DNA from: Candidatus Latescibacterota bacterium
GTDB lineage: Bacteria; Latescibacterota; UBA2968
DNA length: 64,000 nt
Direction of reading: 5' to 3'
Assembly (NCBI GenBank): GCA_022824945.1
Contig: JAJDYX010000051.1
Coordinates: 19,865 to 83,864 of the forward strand
Position 1 is the stretch's first letter; every line of letters starts with the position of its first letter. The notes under the pieces are model-generated. The model was not told the DNA's origin and did not search any database. It saw only the letters and a list, made by a program, of their open reading frames with translations. Made by a program: the position numbers and the translations under genes. This document shows positions 7,512 through 16,276 of the stretch, piece after piece.

Positions 7512-9140
7512 TCACGTCGGGACATTCGGCTCTGCCTTGGTCATCACCTCCAGCACAGCGGTTTTGCCCTCTCTATTCGCCGCGAGTGCGCGGTGAATCG
7601 CGGGCGCGAGTTCGTCAGGCGTATCCACGCGCTCTGCCTGCGCGCCCAACCCCGCGCTCACCTGGGTGTAATTCCCGCTCAACTCATTGCTCCCAAAGCG
7701 ATCTGAAGCATAAGGCATATGCGAATCGTACTTCGTCATCACCCCATTATTGAGCACAACCGTAAAAATCGGAATCTCTGCCCGAACAGCCGTCTCCAGA
7801 TCCAGCCCTGCCATCCCAAACGCGGCATCGCCCATCAAATTGATCACCTGCTTCTCCGGCGCGGCCAACTTCGCGCCCACTGCCAGACCCAGGCCATAGC
7901 CCAACTGCGTTGACTTGCCCCATCCCAGGTACCCGCGCGGCGTCACCGGTTTCCACGTAGGAACGAGTTGATCCCGCGGATACCCCGAATCGTGGGTAAT
8001 AATCGTATTGCCCACATCGACCGCATTTTCCAACTCTCGAATCACCCGATACGGACTGATCGGAATCTCATCCGACGTAAAATGCGGCTCCCACAGATCG
8101 GCAAACTCCCGGGTCACAGCCGCAACCCGGTCTTCAGCATCGTTCTCACGCCCCCCCTCGCCAACCTGTCGCTTAACCTCTTCAATCATCTGCCGCAACA
8201 CCAGCTTCGCATCCCCCAGCGCCCCCACTGCAACCTCGAAATCCTTGCCTATATCCTCGGCGCAATTCGTCACCTGACCCAGGGGAACCCCCTCTGGCAT
8301 CGGCGTGGTAAATGTATTGCGCGTAAAACTCGTACCGATCCCCAGCCCAAAATCCATCGACGCCAAAAACCGCTTAACCATCAACGTATAGGTGTGTCCG
8401 CCAGTACCCAGTGATAGCGGATGCGTCTCTGGAAAAACACTCTTACCCGCAAGCGTCGTCATCACTGGAACACTCGCCAACTCGGCAAACGCGATCAACT
8501 CCTCCGTCGCCTCGGCATACAACACCCCCTGCCCGGCAATAATAACCGGACGCGAAGCCTTGAGAAGATCTGTAACCATATCGCGCACATCTTCAGACGC
8601 AGCAGCAGAGCGTCGGACCTGAACCGGCGTATAATCGACCTCCTCGCCTGGATATTCGGCAGCCATAGCCTCCCTATGCATCTCCAACAACACGGGACCC
8701 AAACGCCCGCTCTTCAACTGCACAACCGCGCGACGCATCATAGCCGGAATATCTTCTACCTCGAATATTTGAGCCGCCCACTTCGTAACATGACGGTAAT
8801 TCCGCACCGCTTCAAACGTGGGATGAATGCCCTGACGCGACAGTGCTTCTCCGCCGGGCAAATGCAACACAGGCACCGAATCTGCATACGCCTGTGCCAC
8901 GCCCCCAAAAGCATTCTCCGCGCCGGGACCTTGCTGCATCGTAAAAACGCCAAACTTCTTTCCATTGGACACGCGACTAAAACCATCGGCCATATTGACA
9001 CCAGCGCGCTCCTGACGACAAATAATAGGGGTAATCCCCGCCTTCGCTGCGACCTCGATCAGTGTCTGATGGGGAAATGCCACCAGAAACTCAACGCCTT
9101 CTGCCTTGAGCACACGCGCCATAGCATCGTAACCAGTCAT
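7512..9140 (-). CDS. Thiamine pyrophosphate-dependent enzyme, acetolactate synthase-like
   Basis: A 542-aa protein with the three-domain plan of the ThDP decarboxylase/acetolactate synthase superfamily. The N-terminal Pyr domain has CRQERAGVNMADGFSR, whose Glu activates the cofactor, and GPGAENA. The central domain follows (SRPVIIAGQGVLY). The C-terminal PP domain has MGDAAFGMAGLDLETAVR and LNNGVM, a GDG-N type cofactor and Mg2+ site. Subgroup features do not point to a definite substrate; carboligase or decarboxylase activity on a 2-oxo acid is likely. No regulatory subunit gene is adjacent, which argues against canonical IlvB. The start at 9140 is chosen because GGAGA lies 5 bases upstream; the frame extends 22 codons further without such a site. 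Confidence 0.8.
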   Translation of the reverse strand: MTGYDAMARVLKAEGVEFLVAFPHQTLIEVAAKAGITPIICRQERAGVNMADGFSRVSNGKKFGVFTMQQGPGAENAFGGVAQAYADSVPVLHLPGGEALSRQGIHPTFEAVRNYRHVTKWAAQIFEVEDIPAMMRRAVVQLKSGRLGPVLLEMHREAMAAEYPGEEVDYTPVQVRRSAAASEDVRDMVTDLLKASRPVIIAGQGVLYAEATEELIAFAELASVPVMTTLAGKSVFPETHPLSLGTGGHTYTLMVKRFLASMDFGLGIGTSFTRNTFTTPMPEGVPLGQVTNCAEDIGKDFEVAVGALGDAKLVLRQMIEEVKRQVGEGGRENDAEDRVAAVTREFADLWEPHFTSDEIPISPYRVIRELENAVDVGNTIITHDSGYPRDQLVPTWKPVTPRGYLGWGKSTQLGYGLGLAVGAKLAAPEKQVINLMGDAAFGMAGLDLETAVRAEIPIFTVVLNNGVMTKYDSHMPYASDRFGSNELSGNYTQVSAGLGAQAERVDTPDELAPAIHRALAANREGKTAVLEVMTKAEPNVPT

Positions 9141-9271
9141 GAAAATCTCCGTTTTGTGTATTGTGAAAAATGGATAAATTGTTACCTTATGCAGGGTCGG
9201 AGCCAAAGATATTCTGATTGCACGAATAATACAATGGGATTTTGAGACGCCACATCATTTAATCTATCATC

Positions 9272-9949
9272 ATGCACAACTCTCCAGCGGATACCTGTCC
9301 GCTTTGCAAAAGCCAGAACACAACCCACTATCTCCGCGACGCACTCAGAGAATATCTGACCTGTACGGAATGCGCTCTGGTCTTTGTCCCCAAAACTTTT
9401 CACCTATCGGAACAAGAGGAAAAACAGCGCTACGACCTGCACAAAAATGACCCCACAGACCTACAATACAGAGCATTTTTATCGCGGATTTGCAACCCCC
9501 TGAAAGCGCGCCTGTACAAACGCGCGCACGGCCTGGATTTTGGATGCGGTCCCGGACCAACATTATCCCTTATGCTTCAAGAGCATGGACATACCGTCGA
9601 AATATACGACAAATTTTACGCGCACAACCCCAAAGTCTTCCAGCGCGAATACGACTTTGTAACCGCAACAGAAGTCGTCGAACACCTGAAAAACCCGCAA
9701 TATGAATTACAAAGACTTTATCGCCTTGTTAAACCCGGCGGCATACTCGGCATCATGACCAAACTCGCAATCGACAAATCCGCATTTGAAAATTGGCATT
9801 ACAAAAGAGACCCAACACACATCTGTTTTTTTTCAAAAACAACATTTGAATGGTTGGGAAAAATCTGGCAATCAAAAATCGAATTCATCGGAGCCGATGT
9901 GATCTTAATCCACAAAACAGGAAAAGGACCCAGATGGAAAAATCATTAG
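9272..9949 (+). CDS. Class I SAM methyltransferase with N-terminal zinc ribbon
   Basis: A 225-aa protein. Residues 9-34 hold two CxxC pairs (CPLCKS and CTECAL) forming a zinc ribbon. A Rossmann methyltransferase domain follows, with motif I HGLDFGCGPGP (about 87-97), TEVVEHL and LVKPGGILGIMTK. This matches the Methyltransf_23 group of small-molecule methyltransferases. The substrate is unknown. It opens a plus-strand run of sugar or acid catabolism genes: the next gene overlaps its end by 16 bp, so the two are translationally coupled. Confidence 0.8.
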   Translation: MHNSPADTCPLCKSQNTTHYLRDALREYLTCTECALVFVPKTFHLSEQEEKQRYDLHKNDPTDLQYRAFLSRICNPLKARLYKRAHGLDFGCGPGPTLSLMLQEHGHTVEIYDKFYAHNPKVFQREYDFVTATEVVEHLKNPQYELQRLYRLVKPGGILGIMTKLAIDKSAFENWHYKRDPTHICFFSKTTFEWLGKIWQSKIEFIGADVILIHKTGKGPRWKNH

Positions 9950-10923
9950 ACGCAAAACTCGCCGACATACGCAACAACCCCAACAGCGATGCATTTATCA
10001 TCGCGTATGCCGCTGATCCCGACATGTCAAAAGGCATTGCAACACTCACAGATGCCACACCATCCATACAAGCCTATTACGATGACCTTGTAGATATCAC
10101 TGAACAAGCAAAAATCGATGTGTTATTGACCTCTGTCTCCACCATGGACGTCCTGGCACGAGAAAAACGACTCTTTGACACATCCCCCGTAACACCTGCC
10201 GTACGCGCCAACGACACAACCGACCTGTGGGATGCAACAGGCGCCGAATACACCTCTTTGCCATCCCGCCCCTTTTCTTCGCCCACAATTGAAGAAGCGC
10301 AATACGGCACGCTATTGCCCCAACCCGACCAGAAACCAGACATCGACCTCGGCCTTTACTCCGTCACATTCAATAACAACCTGGACGCAGACTGGCTCAC
10401 ACTAACAGAGTTCAAAGCCTTCAGAACAGAAGCCATACGCAAAGGATTTCGATACTTCCTCGAAGTCTTTAACCCCAATGTATCGGACTGTGGGGTGCGT
10501 CCAGAAGACATCCCCACATACGTAAATGACCAGATCGCCCGGATGCTCGCCGGCATACCCCGCGCATCGCGACCCGAATTTTTGAAAATCGCCTACAATG
10601 GTCCAGAAGCTATGGAGAGCCTTGTCAATTACGATTCCACAGTCGTCGGCATCCTCGGCGGGCCAACGAGCACCACGTACGATTCATTCAAGCTCATATC
10701 CGAAGCCAAAAAATACGGTGCCCGCGTCGCCCTCTTTGGTCGCCGCATCAAAGGCGCCGAAAATCCCAGAGCATTTGTCGAAGTCCTGCGCGATATCGCA
10801 GACGGCCTTATCAGCCCGGAAGAAGGGGTTAAAATCTATCGAAACACACTCAAAAAACTTGGCATTGCGCCATTGAGAAATTTTGAAGACGATATGGTAC
10901 TCTTCACGCCGGGACTGGTATAA
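9934..10923 (+). CDS. Putative TIM-barrel aldolase-like protein
   Basis: A 329-aa protein from the ATG at 9934 (the frame is open further upstream, but this start follows AGGACC and gives a coherent N-terminus). I do not recognise a named family with certainty. The pattern of short strands followed by helices (FIIAYAAD, IDVLLTSVSTMDVL, FRYFLEVFNPN, FLKIAYNG, VVGILGGPTSTTYDSFKLISEAKKYGARVALFGRRI) resembles a class I aldolase-type TIM barrel. The lysine in FLKIAYNG is a candidate Schiff-base residue, and GGP/FGRR could bind a phosphate. It is coupled to the methyltransferase gene upstream and followed 14 bp later by the GH43-like gene, so it probably acts in the same pathway. Confidence 0.5.
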   Translation: MEKSLDAKLADIRNNPNSDAFIIAYAADPDMSKGIATLTDATPSIQAYYDDLVDITEQAKIDVLLTSVSTMDVLAREKRLFDTSPVTPAVRANDTTDLWDATGAEYTSLPSRPFSSPTIEEAQYGTLLPQPDQKPDIDLGLYSVTFNNNLDADWLTLTEFKAFRTEAIRKGFRYFLEVFNPNVSDCGVRPEDIPTYVNDQIARMLAGIPRASRPEFLKIAYNGPEAMESLVNYDSTVVGILGGPTSTTYDSFKLISEAKKYGARVALFGRRIKGAENPRAFVEVLRDIADGLISPEEGVKIYRNTLKKLGIAPLRNFEDDMVLFTPGLV

Positions 10924-10937
10924 CGAGGAAAAATAAC

Positions 10938-11906
10938 ATGCGCGTCACGCGGCTACTCAATGCACCCATTATCACCCCGGATTTGCACCCCAGCATCGGA
11001 CACAACATCCAGGGACCCTCGCTAATCCGCGTACCCGACTGGGTACCCGAACCACTCGGAATGTACTACCTCTACTTTGCCGACCACAAAGGCAGGTACA
11101 TCCGCCTCGCATACACAGATGACCTGCGCGGACCATGGAAAATACATCCACCGGGCACCCTGCAACTCGCCGACTCCTATTTCCCCACACAACCACTCAC
11201 AGCATCAGAAAAAGACATAGGGAAAATCAACGCCCGCTGGCTTGCAGAAAAAGGCCCACAAAAAATATCCCACGACCTCCTGACAGAAGCCACCACACCG
11301 CATATTGCATCACCTGATGTACACGTCAACCACACCGACCAAACCATTATCATGTACTATCACGGCCTCGAAAAACTCGCACACCAAATCAGCCGCGTCG
11401 CCACATCTACCGACGGCATCAATTTCATGGCACGCCCAGAAACCTTCGCCAAAAGCTATCTCAGAATCTTTCAACACGCGGATTATTTCTATGGCATGGC
11501 AATGCCGGGCCAATTTTATCGATCTGCTGACGGATTCTCCCGCTTTGAAGAAGGCCCATTGCTATTCAACAAAAACATGCGCCACGCGGCTCTATTAAAA
11601 CGCGAAAATACCCTGTACGTATTCTGGTCGCAGGTCGGAGACGTGCCCGAAAGCATATTGCTCAGCACCATTGACATCTCGGCTGGCTGGCAAAATTGGC
11701 GTGAAACAGAAAGCATAGAAATCTTGCGCCCAGAACATCCATGGGAAGGCGCGGACGCCCCTCTGGAACCCTCTATCCGAAGCGTGGCTTATGGACACGT
11801 CAACCAGTTGCGCGACCCGGCAATCTATGAAGAAAATGATCACATCTATTTGCTATATGCCGTCGCAGGAGAAAGCGGCATAGCCATCGCCGAAGTGGAA
11901 CTATAG
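10938..11906 (+). CDS. GH43-like five-bladed beta-propeller protein
   Basis: A 322-aa protein built of repeated beta-rich blades typical of GH43/GH32-like five-bladed propellers: GPSLIRVPDW, MYYLYFADHKGRYIRLAYTDDLRGPW, HIASPDVHVNHTDQTIIMYYHG, ISRVATSTDGINF, and RDPAIYEENDHIYLLYAVAGESGIAIAEVEL. The last block (RDPAIYEE..IYLLYA) is the usual GH43 signature around a catalytic acid. No signal peptide is present, so it would act in the cytoplasm or have another role. The substrate is unknown; neighbouring genes for mannonate dehydratase and aldolase suggest carbohydrate or uronate-like compounds. Confidence 0.65.
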   Translation: MRVTRLLNAPIITPDLHPSIGHNIQGPSLIRVPDWVPEPLGMYYLYFADHKGRYIRLAYTDDLRGPWKIHPPGTLQLADSYFPTQPLTASEKDIGKINARWLAEKGPQKISHDLLTEATTPHIASPDVHVNHTDQTIIMYYHGLEKLAHQISRVATSTDGINFMARPETFAKSYLRIFQHADYFYGMAMPGQFYRSADGFSRFEEGPLLFNKNMRHAALLKRENTLYVFWSQVGDVPESILLSTIDISAGWQNWRETESIEILRPEHPWEGADAPLEPSIRSVAYGHVNQLRDPAIYEENDHIYLLYAVAGESGIAIAEVEL

Positions 11907-11937
11907 ATCAAACCATCTATTCACTGTGAGGGTAATC

Positions 11938-13056
11938 ATGTCAGATTTACACCCCGACAAACTCCTGGAATACTCTGTCGTCTATACAGACCGCGCCCTC
12001 AACCACATGTCGCAATCCTTCCAGAGCGTAATGAAAGACATCTCTGCCACACTCAAAAAAGTGTATCACGCCAGCGCGGTCATCGTCGTACCCGGCAGTG
12101 GCACTTATGGCATGGAAGCCGTCGCGCGACAATTTGCCACAAACAAAAATTGTCTTGTCATTCGCAATGGATGGTTCAGCTATCGCTGGACCCAAATTTT
12201 CGAAATGGGCGACATCCCATCCCAATCCACAGTCCTCAAAGCGCGGCGCACAGGCAATGACAAACACGCCCCATTTGCACCTCCGCCCATCGAAGAAGTC
12301 ACAGAGACAATCGCATCGGAAAAACCGGACTTTGTCTTCGCACCACACGTCGAAACCGCATCCGGGATCATACTCCCCGACGACTACATCCGTTCCGTAG
12401 CAGACGCCGTACACGCTATTGGCGGTCTCCTGATATTGGACTGCATCGCCTCGGGAACAATCTGGGTCGATATGAAAGCCTGCGGTGTCGATATCCTCAT
12501 CAGCGCCCCACAAAAAGGCTGGAGTGCCGCTGCGTGTTGCGGCCTCGTCATGCTCAGTTCTTCCGCACTGGAAAAAATTGAATCGACAACCAGCACCAGT
12601 TTCGCCTGCGACCTGCACAAATGGCTTCAAATCATGGAAGCCTATGAAGGTGGCGGCCATGCATATCACGCAACCATGCCCACGGACGCCCTCACCGTAT
12701 TTCGCAACACAATGAAAGAAACCGAAAATTACGGCTTTGATAAAATATGCGCGCAACAACGAGAACTCGGCCACAAAGTTCGGGCACTCTTAAACAGCAA
12801 AGGCATAAAAAGCGTGGCAGCAGAAGGCTTCCAGGCACCGGGAGTAGTCGTCAGCTACACGGAAGACCCCGACATACACACCGGCAAAAAATTCATGGAT
12901 GTGGGCCTTCAAATCGCCGCTGGCGTACCATTACAATGCGACGAACCAGAAGATTTTCAAACCTTCCGCCTGGGCCTGTTCGGACTGGACAAACTTCAAA
13001 ACATCGACCGCACCGTCCAAAAACTCGACGACGCCCTATCGCAAATCATCCTTTGA
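11938..13056 (+). CDS. Class V aminotransferase (alanine/serine-glyoxylate type)
   Basis: A 372-aa PLP-dependent enzyme of the class V group. GSGTYGMEAVARQF (about 53-66) is the phosphate-binding start of the fold, HVETASGIILP precedes the substrate pocket, ILDCIASGTIW carries the Asp that pairs with the PLP pyridine, and SAPQKGWSAAACCG provides Lys193 as the Schiff-base lysine. This matches alanine-glyoxylate or serine-glyoxylate transaminases. The ATG at 11938 follows GAGG at 7 bases; a GTG four codons earlier is less likely. It lies 31 bp after the propeller gene and 13 bp before the mannonate dehydratase-like gene, so it is within one transcription unit. Confidence 0.85.
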   Translation: MSDLHPDKLLEYSVVYTDRALNHMSQSFQSVMKDISATLKKVYHASAVIVVPGSGTYGMEAVARQFATNKNCLVIRNGWFSYRWTQIFEMGDIPSQSTVLKARRTGNDKHAPFAPPPIEEVTETIASEKPDFVFAPHVETASGIILPDDYIRSVADAVHAIGGLLILDCIASGTIWVDMKACGVDILISAPQKGWSAAACCGLVMLSSSALEKIESTTSTSFACDLHKWLQIMEAYEGGGHAYHATMPTDALTVFRNTMKETENYGFDKICAQQRELGHKVRALLNSKGIKSVAAEGFQAPGVVVSYTEDPDIHTGKKFMDVGLQIAAGVPLQCDEPEDFQTFRLGLFGLDKLQNIDRTVQKLDDALSQIIL

Positions 13057-13069
13057 AAGGACACCTATC

Positions 13070-14050
13070 ATGTACGTAGGCACACAATACTTCGGCACAT
13101 CAAAAATAGAAATGGAATTTCTATCTCGCCATGGCGTCACCCATTTTGATGCCACAGTAGATGGCATGGATGCCGACACCCTCACGCGGCACAGAGAAGA
13201 TGCCGCCGCTTATGGGGTCGAACTCGAAATGATTCACGTCCCCCCAATGGACAGCATCCCCATGGCAAAAGACCCGCAGCGCGACAAAGACATCGACCTG
13301 TTCTGTCAATACATCGAAAACGCGCACAAAGCCGGACTGCGCGGCCTGAACTACAACTTCTGCGTCTTGCGCGCACCCTCGGGCGGCCTTGTACAGCGCA
13401 CCGGACGCAGACCGGGTCGCGGCGGAACAACGTACAGCTCCTTTGTCCTCGCCGAATACGACAACGACACCCTCACCGAAGTCGGCCGCGTAAGCCGAGA
13501 AGAGGCTTTCGAACGGGCTGCATACTTTCTCGAACGCATAATACCCGTGGCCGAAGAATACAAAATACAGATGGCGTGTCACCTCAACGACCCGCCCTCA
13601 CCCGTGCTAAACGGCATAGAAAAATGGAATTATCCCGTATTTGAAGGCCTGAAGCGATTCAGCGAACTGGTTGACAGCCCCTATCACGGATTCAATTTCT
13701 GCTGCGGCGTGGCCGCCGAAGGATTGGAAAACCCAGCCGAAGAACTCCCGCCCATCATCAAATATTTTGCAGAAAGAAAAAAAATCTTCAACGTACACTT
13801 CAGAAACATCCGCGGGGGCTTGCACGACTTTTGCGAAACCTGGCCAGACGAAGGCGACGTCAACATGTACGAAATCGTAAAAGTTTTACACCAGGCGGGC
13901 TATCCGTACATGCTCATGCCCGACCACGCCCCTCGCCACCCCGACGACGCGGCCCCCGAAGGCGTCTCGAGCCGCGTGACCCAGGCGTGGGCATTCCAGT
14001 TTGGGTACATCATCGCATTGATACAAGCAGTTGAAAACGAGAGCAAATAG
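13070..14050 (+). CDS. Mannonate dehydratase-like TIM-barrel protein
   Basis: A 326-aa TIM barrel with the UxuA pattern of metal ligands on successive strands: MACHLNDPP, FNFCCGVAAE (the cysteine ligand), VHFRNIRG and LMPDHAPRH. Family enzymes dehydrate D-mannonate to 2-keto-3-deoxygluconate in uronate breakdown. It is somewhat shorter than E. coli UxuA (394 aa), like many members in environmental genomes, so the substrate may be a related aldonate. The start is the ATG at 13070 after GAAAGGACACCT. Translation begins 13 bp after the aminotransferase stop. The intergenic region that follows carries two palindromic repeats. Confidence 0.75.
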   Translation: MYVGTQYFGTSKIEMEFLSRHGVTHFDATVDGMDADTLTRHREDAAAYGVELEMIHVPPMDSIPMAKDPQRDKDIDLFCQYIENAHKAGLRGLNYNFCVLRAPSGGLVQRTGRRPGRGGTTYSSFVLAEYDNDTLTEVGRVSREEAFERAAYFLERIIPVAEEYKIQMACHLNDPPSPVLNGIEKWNYPVFEGLKRFSELVDSPYHGFNFCCGVAAEGLENPAEELPPIIKYFAERKKIFNVHFRNIRGGLHDFCETWPDEGDVNMYEIVKVLHQAGYPYMLMPDHAPRHPDDAAPEGVSSRVTQAWAFQFGYIIALIQAVENESK

Positions 14051-14075
14051 AACGCGAATAGACGGAGCGGTGTAA

Positions 14076-14099
14076 AACTGGTCGTTTCCCAGACCAGTT
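14076..14099. repeat. Palindromic element, copy 1
   Basis: Perfect 8-bp arms AACTGGTC and GACCAGTT around an 8-base loop. Read on the other strand, it differs by one loop base from the element at 20799-20822. Flanks (GGAGCGG on the left, ACCCCGCCC on the right) also resemble those of copy 2, so the two are members of one dispersed family. Confidence 0.8.
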
Positions 14100-14129
14100 C
14101 ATAGACGAACCCCGCCCAACCACCCAAAA

Positions 14130-14168
14130 CCTCTGGATTGCGGCTTACACCCTGCCGCAATGACGATG
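14130..14168. repeat. REP-like palindrome
   Basis: CTCTGG followed by ATTGCGGC, a 9-base loop, GCCGCAAT and GACGATGG. The 8-bp arms are perfect. It belongs to the same broad class as the element at 7346-7411. After it, at about 14210-14236, the short motif GATTCGTA/GATTCGCT repeats in tandem just before the RraA-like gene. Confidence 0.65.
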
Positions 14169-14250
14169 GATGGGATTGATCGCTGATTTTTGGCCACTGA
14201 CCGTTGATTCGTAGATTCGTAGATTCGCTGATTCATACACAGGAGAACAT

Positions 14251-14988
14251 ATGGCAATTGTACAACCCACCCCCGATCACGTATTGGACGAAGCAACGCG
14301 AGAAGCACTCAAGCGCGTGAACACAACCGCTGTGGTCGATGTGCTCGCGCGCAATGGCTACGACGCGCGGTACACGTATATGCCCAATCTGCAAACCATG
14401 AACCCCGGAGAACGATTGGTCGCCAGAGCAATCACCGTGCGCTTTGTGCCCTCGCGCCCCGACGCCGACGAAGAAAAACCAGACGGCGAAGAATCCCCTG
14501 AATACGCCGCCTTTGAACTCGCCGGTCCGGGCGACGTCATCGTCATGGAATCCATGCGCACCAAACTGATGTCCATTGGCGGAGACATCAAATTTCTACG
14601 CTTAAAACAGCGGGGCGTAGATGGACTGATCTGCGATGGCGGCATCCGCGACATGCACACCGTCAAAGACTACGGCGTCATGTTGTGGGGATATGGCAAA
14701 ACATCAAACCTCGGCACCCGCGTTGGAACGCCCTATTCGACCAATGACTGGGTACAGGTCGATGGCGTTCTCGTCAGACCGGGAGACTACATCGTAGCCG
14801 ACGACGACGGCGTAGTCGTCATCCCGCGCAAAGTCGCGCCAGAAATGGCTCAAAAAGCGATAGAATACGACGACCTCGAAGAATGGATCAGAAGACGCCT
14901 GGACACGGAAAACCTCTCCCCGGGCAAATACTATCCGCCGGATGAAGAAACATTCGAGCTGTATCGCAAATGGAAGAAGGAATTATGA
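14251..14988 (+). CDS. RraA-family protein, putative oxaloacetate/hydroxymethyl-oxoglutarate aldolase
   Basis: A 245-aa protein of the RraA/HMG-aldolase fold. Typical segments are TTAVVDVLARNG, AFELAGPGDVIVMES, GLICDGGIRDMHTVKDYG (the D-GG-RD site that binds divalent metal and substrate) and VRPGDYIVADDDGVVVIPR. Family members cleave 4-hydroxy-4-methyl-2-oxoglutarate or decarboxylate oxaloacetate; a few inhibit RNase E. The catabolic neighbourhood and the extra 40-residue C-terminal helix favour the enzymatic role. AGGAG lies 5 bases before the ATG. The end overlaps the next gene as ATGA. Confidence 0.8.
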   Translation: MAIVQPTPDHVLDEATREALKRVNTTAVVDVLARNGYDARYTYMPNLQTMNPGERLVARAITVRFVPSRPDADEEKPDGEESPEYAAFELAGPGDVIVMESMRTKLMSIGGDIKFLRLKQRGVDGLICDGGIRDMHTVKDYGVMLWGYGKTSNLGTRVGTPYSTNDWVQVDGVLVRPGDYIVADDDGVVVIPRKVAPEMAQKAIEYDDLEEWIRRRLDTENLSPGKYYPPDEETFELYRKWKKEL

Positions 14989-15443
14989 TTGAGATTCGTC
15001 AGGGGCGACGAGAAGATGCACCCTATATCGTGGATTTTCAAATCCGAATGGCAAAAGAAGCAGAAGATCTTTCACTGGATCGACCAACCGTTGAAAAAGG
15101 CGTACAGGCCGTCTTTGATGACCCACACAAAGGGGCGTATTGGATTGCTGAATTAGACGGTATAGTCGCTGGCTGCTTGCTCACCGTCCCTGAATGGAGT
15201 GACTGGCGCAACGGAACAGTCTTGTGGATCCACTCGGTCTATGTGATACCCAACGCACGGCGACGCGGTATTTTTCGGATGATGTATGAAAACTTAAAAA
15301 CCACAGTCGAACAATCTGCCGACCTGCGCGGACTCAGGCTATATGTCGAGCGGAAAAACGAACGCGCGCAAAAAACTTATAGCGCAATGGGAATGGATGG
15401 CAACCACTACAAATTGTTTGAGTGGATGAGGGAAGGATGGTAA
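14985..15443 (+). CDS. GNAT-family N-acetyltransferase
   Basis: A 152-aa GNAT protein. It begins MIEIRQGRREDAPYI, has LWIHSVYVIPNARRRGIFRMMYENL (acetyl-CoA pyrophosphate loop R/Q-x-x-G-x-G/A of motif A, here RRRGIF), and ends with ERKNERAQKTYSAMGM, the usual final strand and helix. The acceptor is unknown. The ATG overlaps the RraA-family stop (ATGA), and AAGGA precedes it, so the two are translationally coupled. The gene ends 3 bp from the convergent outer-membrane protein gene. Confidence 0.85.
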   Translation: MIEIRQGRREDAPYIVDFQIRMAKEAEDLSLDRPTVEKGVQAVFDDPHKGAYWIAELDGIVAGCLLTVPEWSDWRNGTVLWIHSVYVIPNARRRGIFRMMYENLKTTVEQSADLRGLRLYVERKNERAQKTYSAMGMDGNHYKLFEWMREGW

Positions 15444-15445
15444 AA

Positions 15446-16246
15446 TCAAAATTTTCCAAAATACGCAATGCGAAGTTCCCGGTCGGGATGTGGATTTTGC
15501 GTGCCATTGCGGAAAATATTCTTCAAATCAAATTCCAGAGCAAATGCCTCGGACAGCGTCCATCTGATACCGGCATTTAAAAATCCCTTTCCAGAACCCA
15601 GGCTATTGTCCGAATTATCGTTCAACCCAAAATCGTATTCCGCCACAGCCACCACATATTTCCCAAGCCCTGTATCTACCCCGATATAACCCGTAAAATC
15701 GCTATCGTCATCGCCGTCTTCAAAACTTCGGTTCGCGCCAACGTGGAGACCCGTATGCCCCAAAGGCAACTTGAAATTTTTACTGGCAACGACATAAACA
15801 CCCTTGGACTTGCGGGTATAGCGCTTCAACTCATCATCGAACATCCCGTATCCCTGCGATGTATAACCCACTGCCAGAGCCGGAATTTTATATCCCTCTT
15901 CAATCACCCGCACGCGGCCTGAAAACTCAATCCGCGGGTTTAATTTTATCTCCTCGTTGCCCAAAAGATCACTACCGCCAAAAGACACCCCAACCATACC
16001 CCGGCTGAACAGGCCGACCGATACACCGCCCAAAATGCCATCGCTGCCATAAAACCGAAGATCCAACCCCAAACCGCGACTGGGCAACAAACCCGCCGTG
16101 GGAGCTTCAACCAATTGCCGCGGCTGTAAGTCTTGCTGTGCCCAAACCGGTGCAAATGCCATAAAGTAAACACACATGGCAAGTAGTGTACAACCTCGTC
16201 CTGGCCGGAGCCAAATAGGTCTGCAATTATATTCTCTTTGTAACAC
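15446..16246 (-). CDS. Outer-membrane beta-barrel protein
   Basis: A 266-aa exported protein. An N-terminal basic stretch is followed by a hydrophobic core (CTLLAMCVYFMAFAPVWA) and a likely signal-peptidase site after VWA. The mature part consists of alternating amphipathic strands (GLGLDLRFYG, GVYVVASKNFKL, YVVAVAEYDFGLND, FALEFDLKNIF) and ends in phenylalanine, as in proteins inserted by the BAM complex. It resembles the YjbH/DUF3187-type barrel proteins in style, but I cannot assign a family. The GTG start at 16246 is supported by GGGAGG seven bases upstream. It is the last gene of the minus-strand run that includes tsaE and a two-component system. Confidence 0.75.
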   Translation of the reverse strand: MLQREYNCRPIWLRPGRGCTLLAMCVYFMAFAPVWAQQDLQPRQLVEAPTAGLLPSRGLGLDLRFYGSDGILGGVSVGLFSRGMVGVSFGGSDLLGNEEIKLNPRIEFSGRVRVIEEGYKIPALAVGYTSQGYGMFDDELKRYTRKSKGVYVVASKNFKLPLGHTGLHVGANRSFEDGDDDSDFTGYIGVDTGLGKYVVAVAEYDFGLNDNSDNSLGSGKGFLNAGIRWTLSEAFALEFDLKNIFRNGTQNPHPDRELRIAYFGKF

Positions 16247-16276
16247 GTCACGCCCTCCCGATCTGACCGAATGGAG

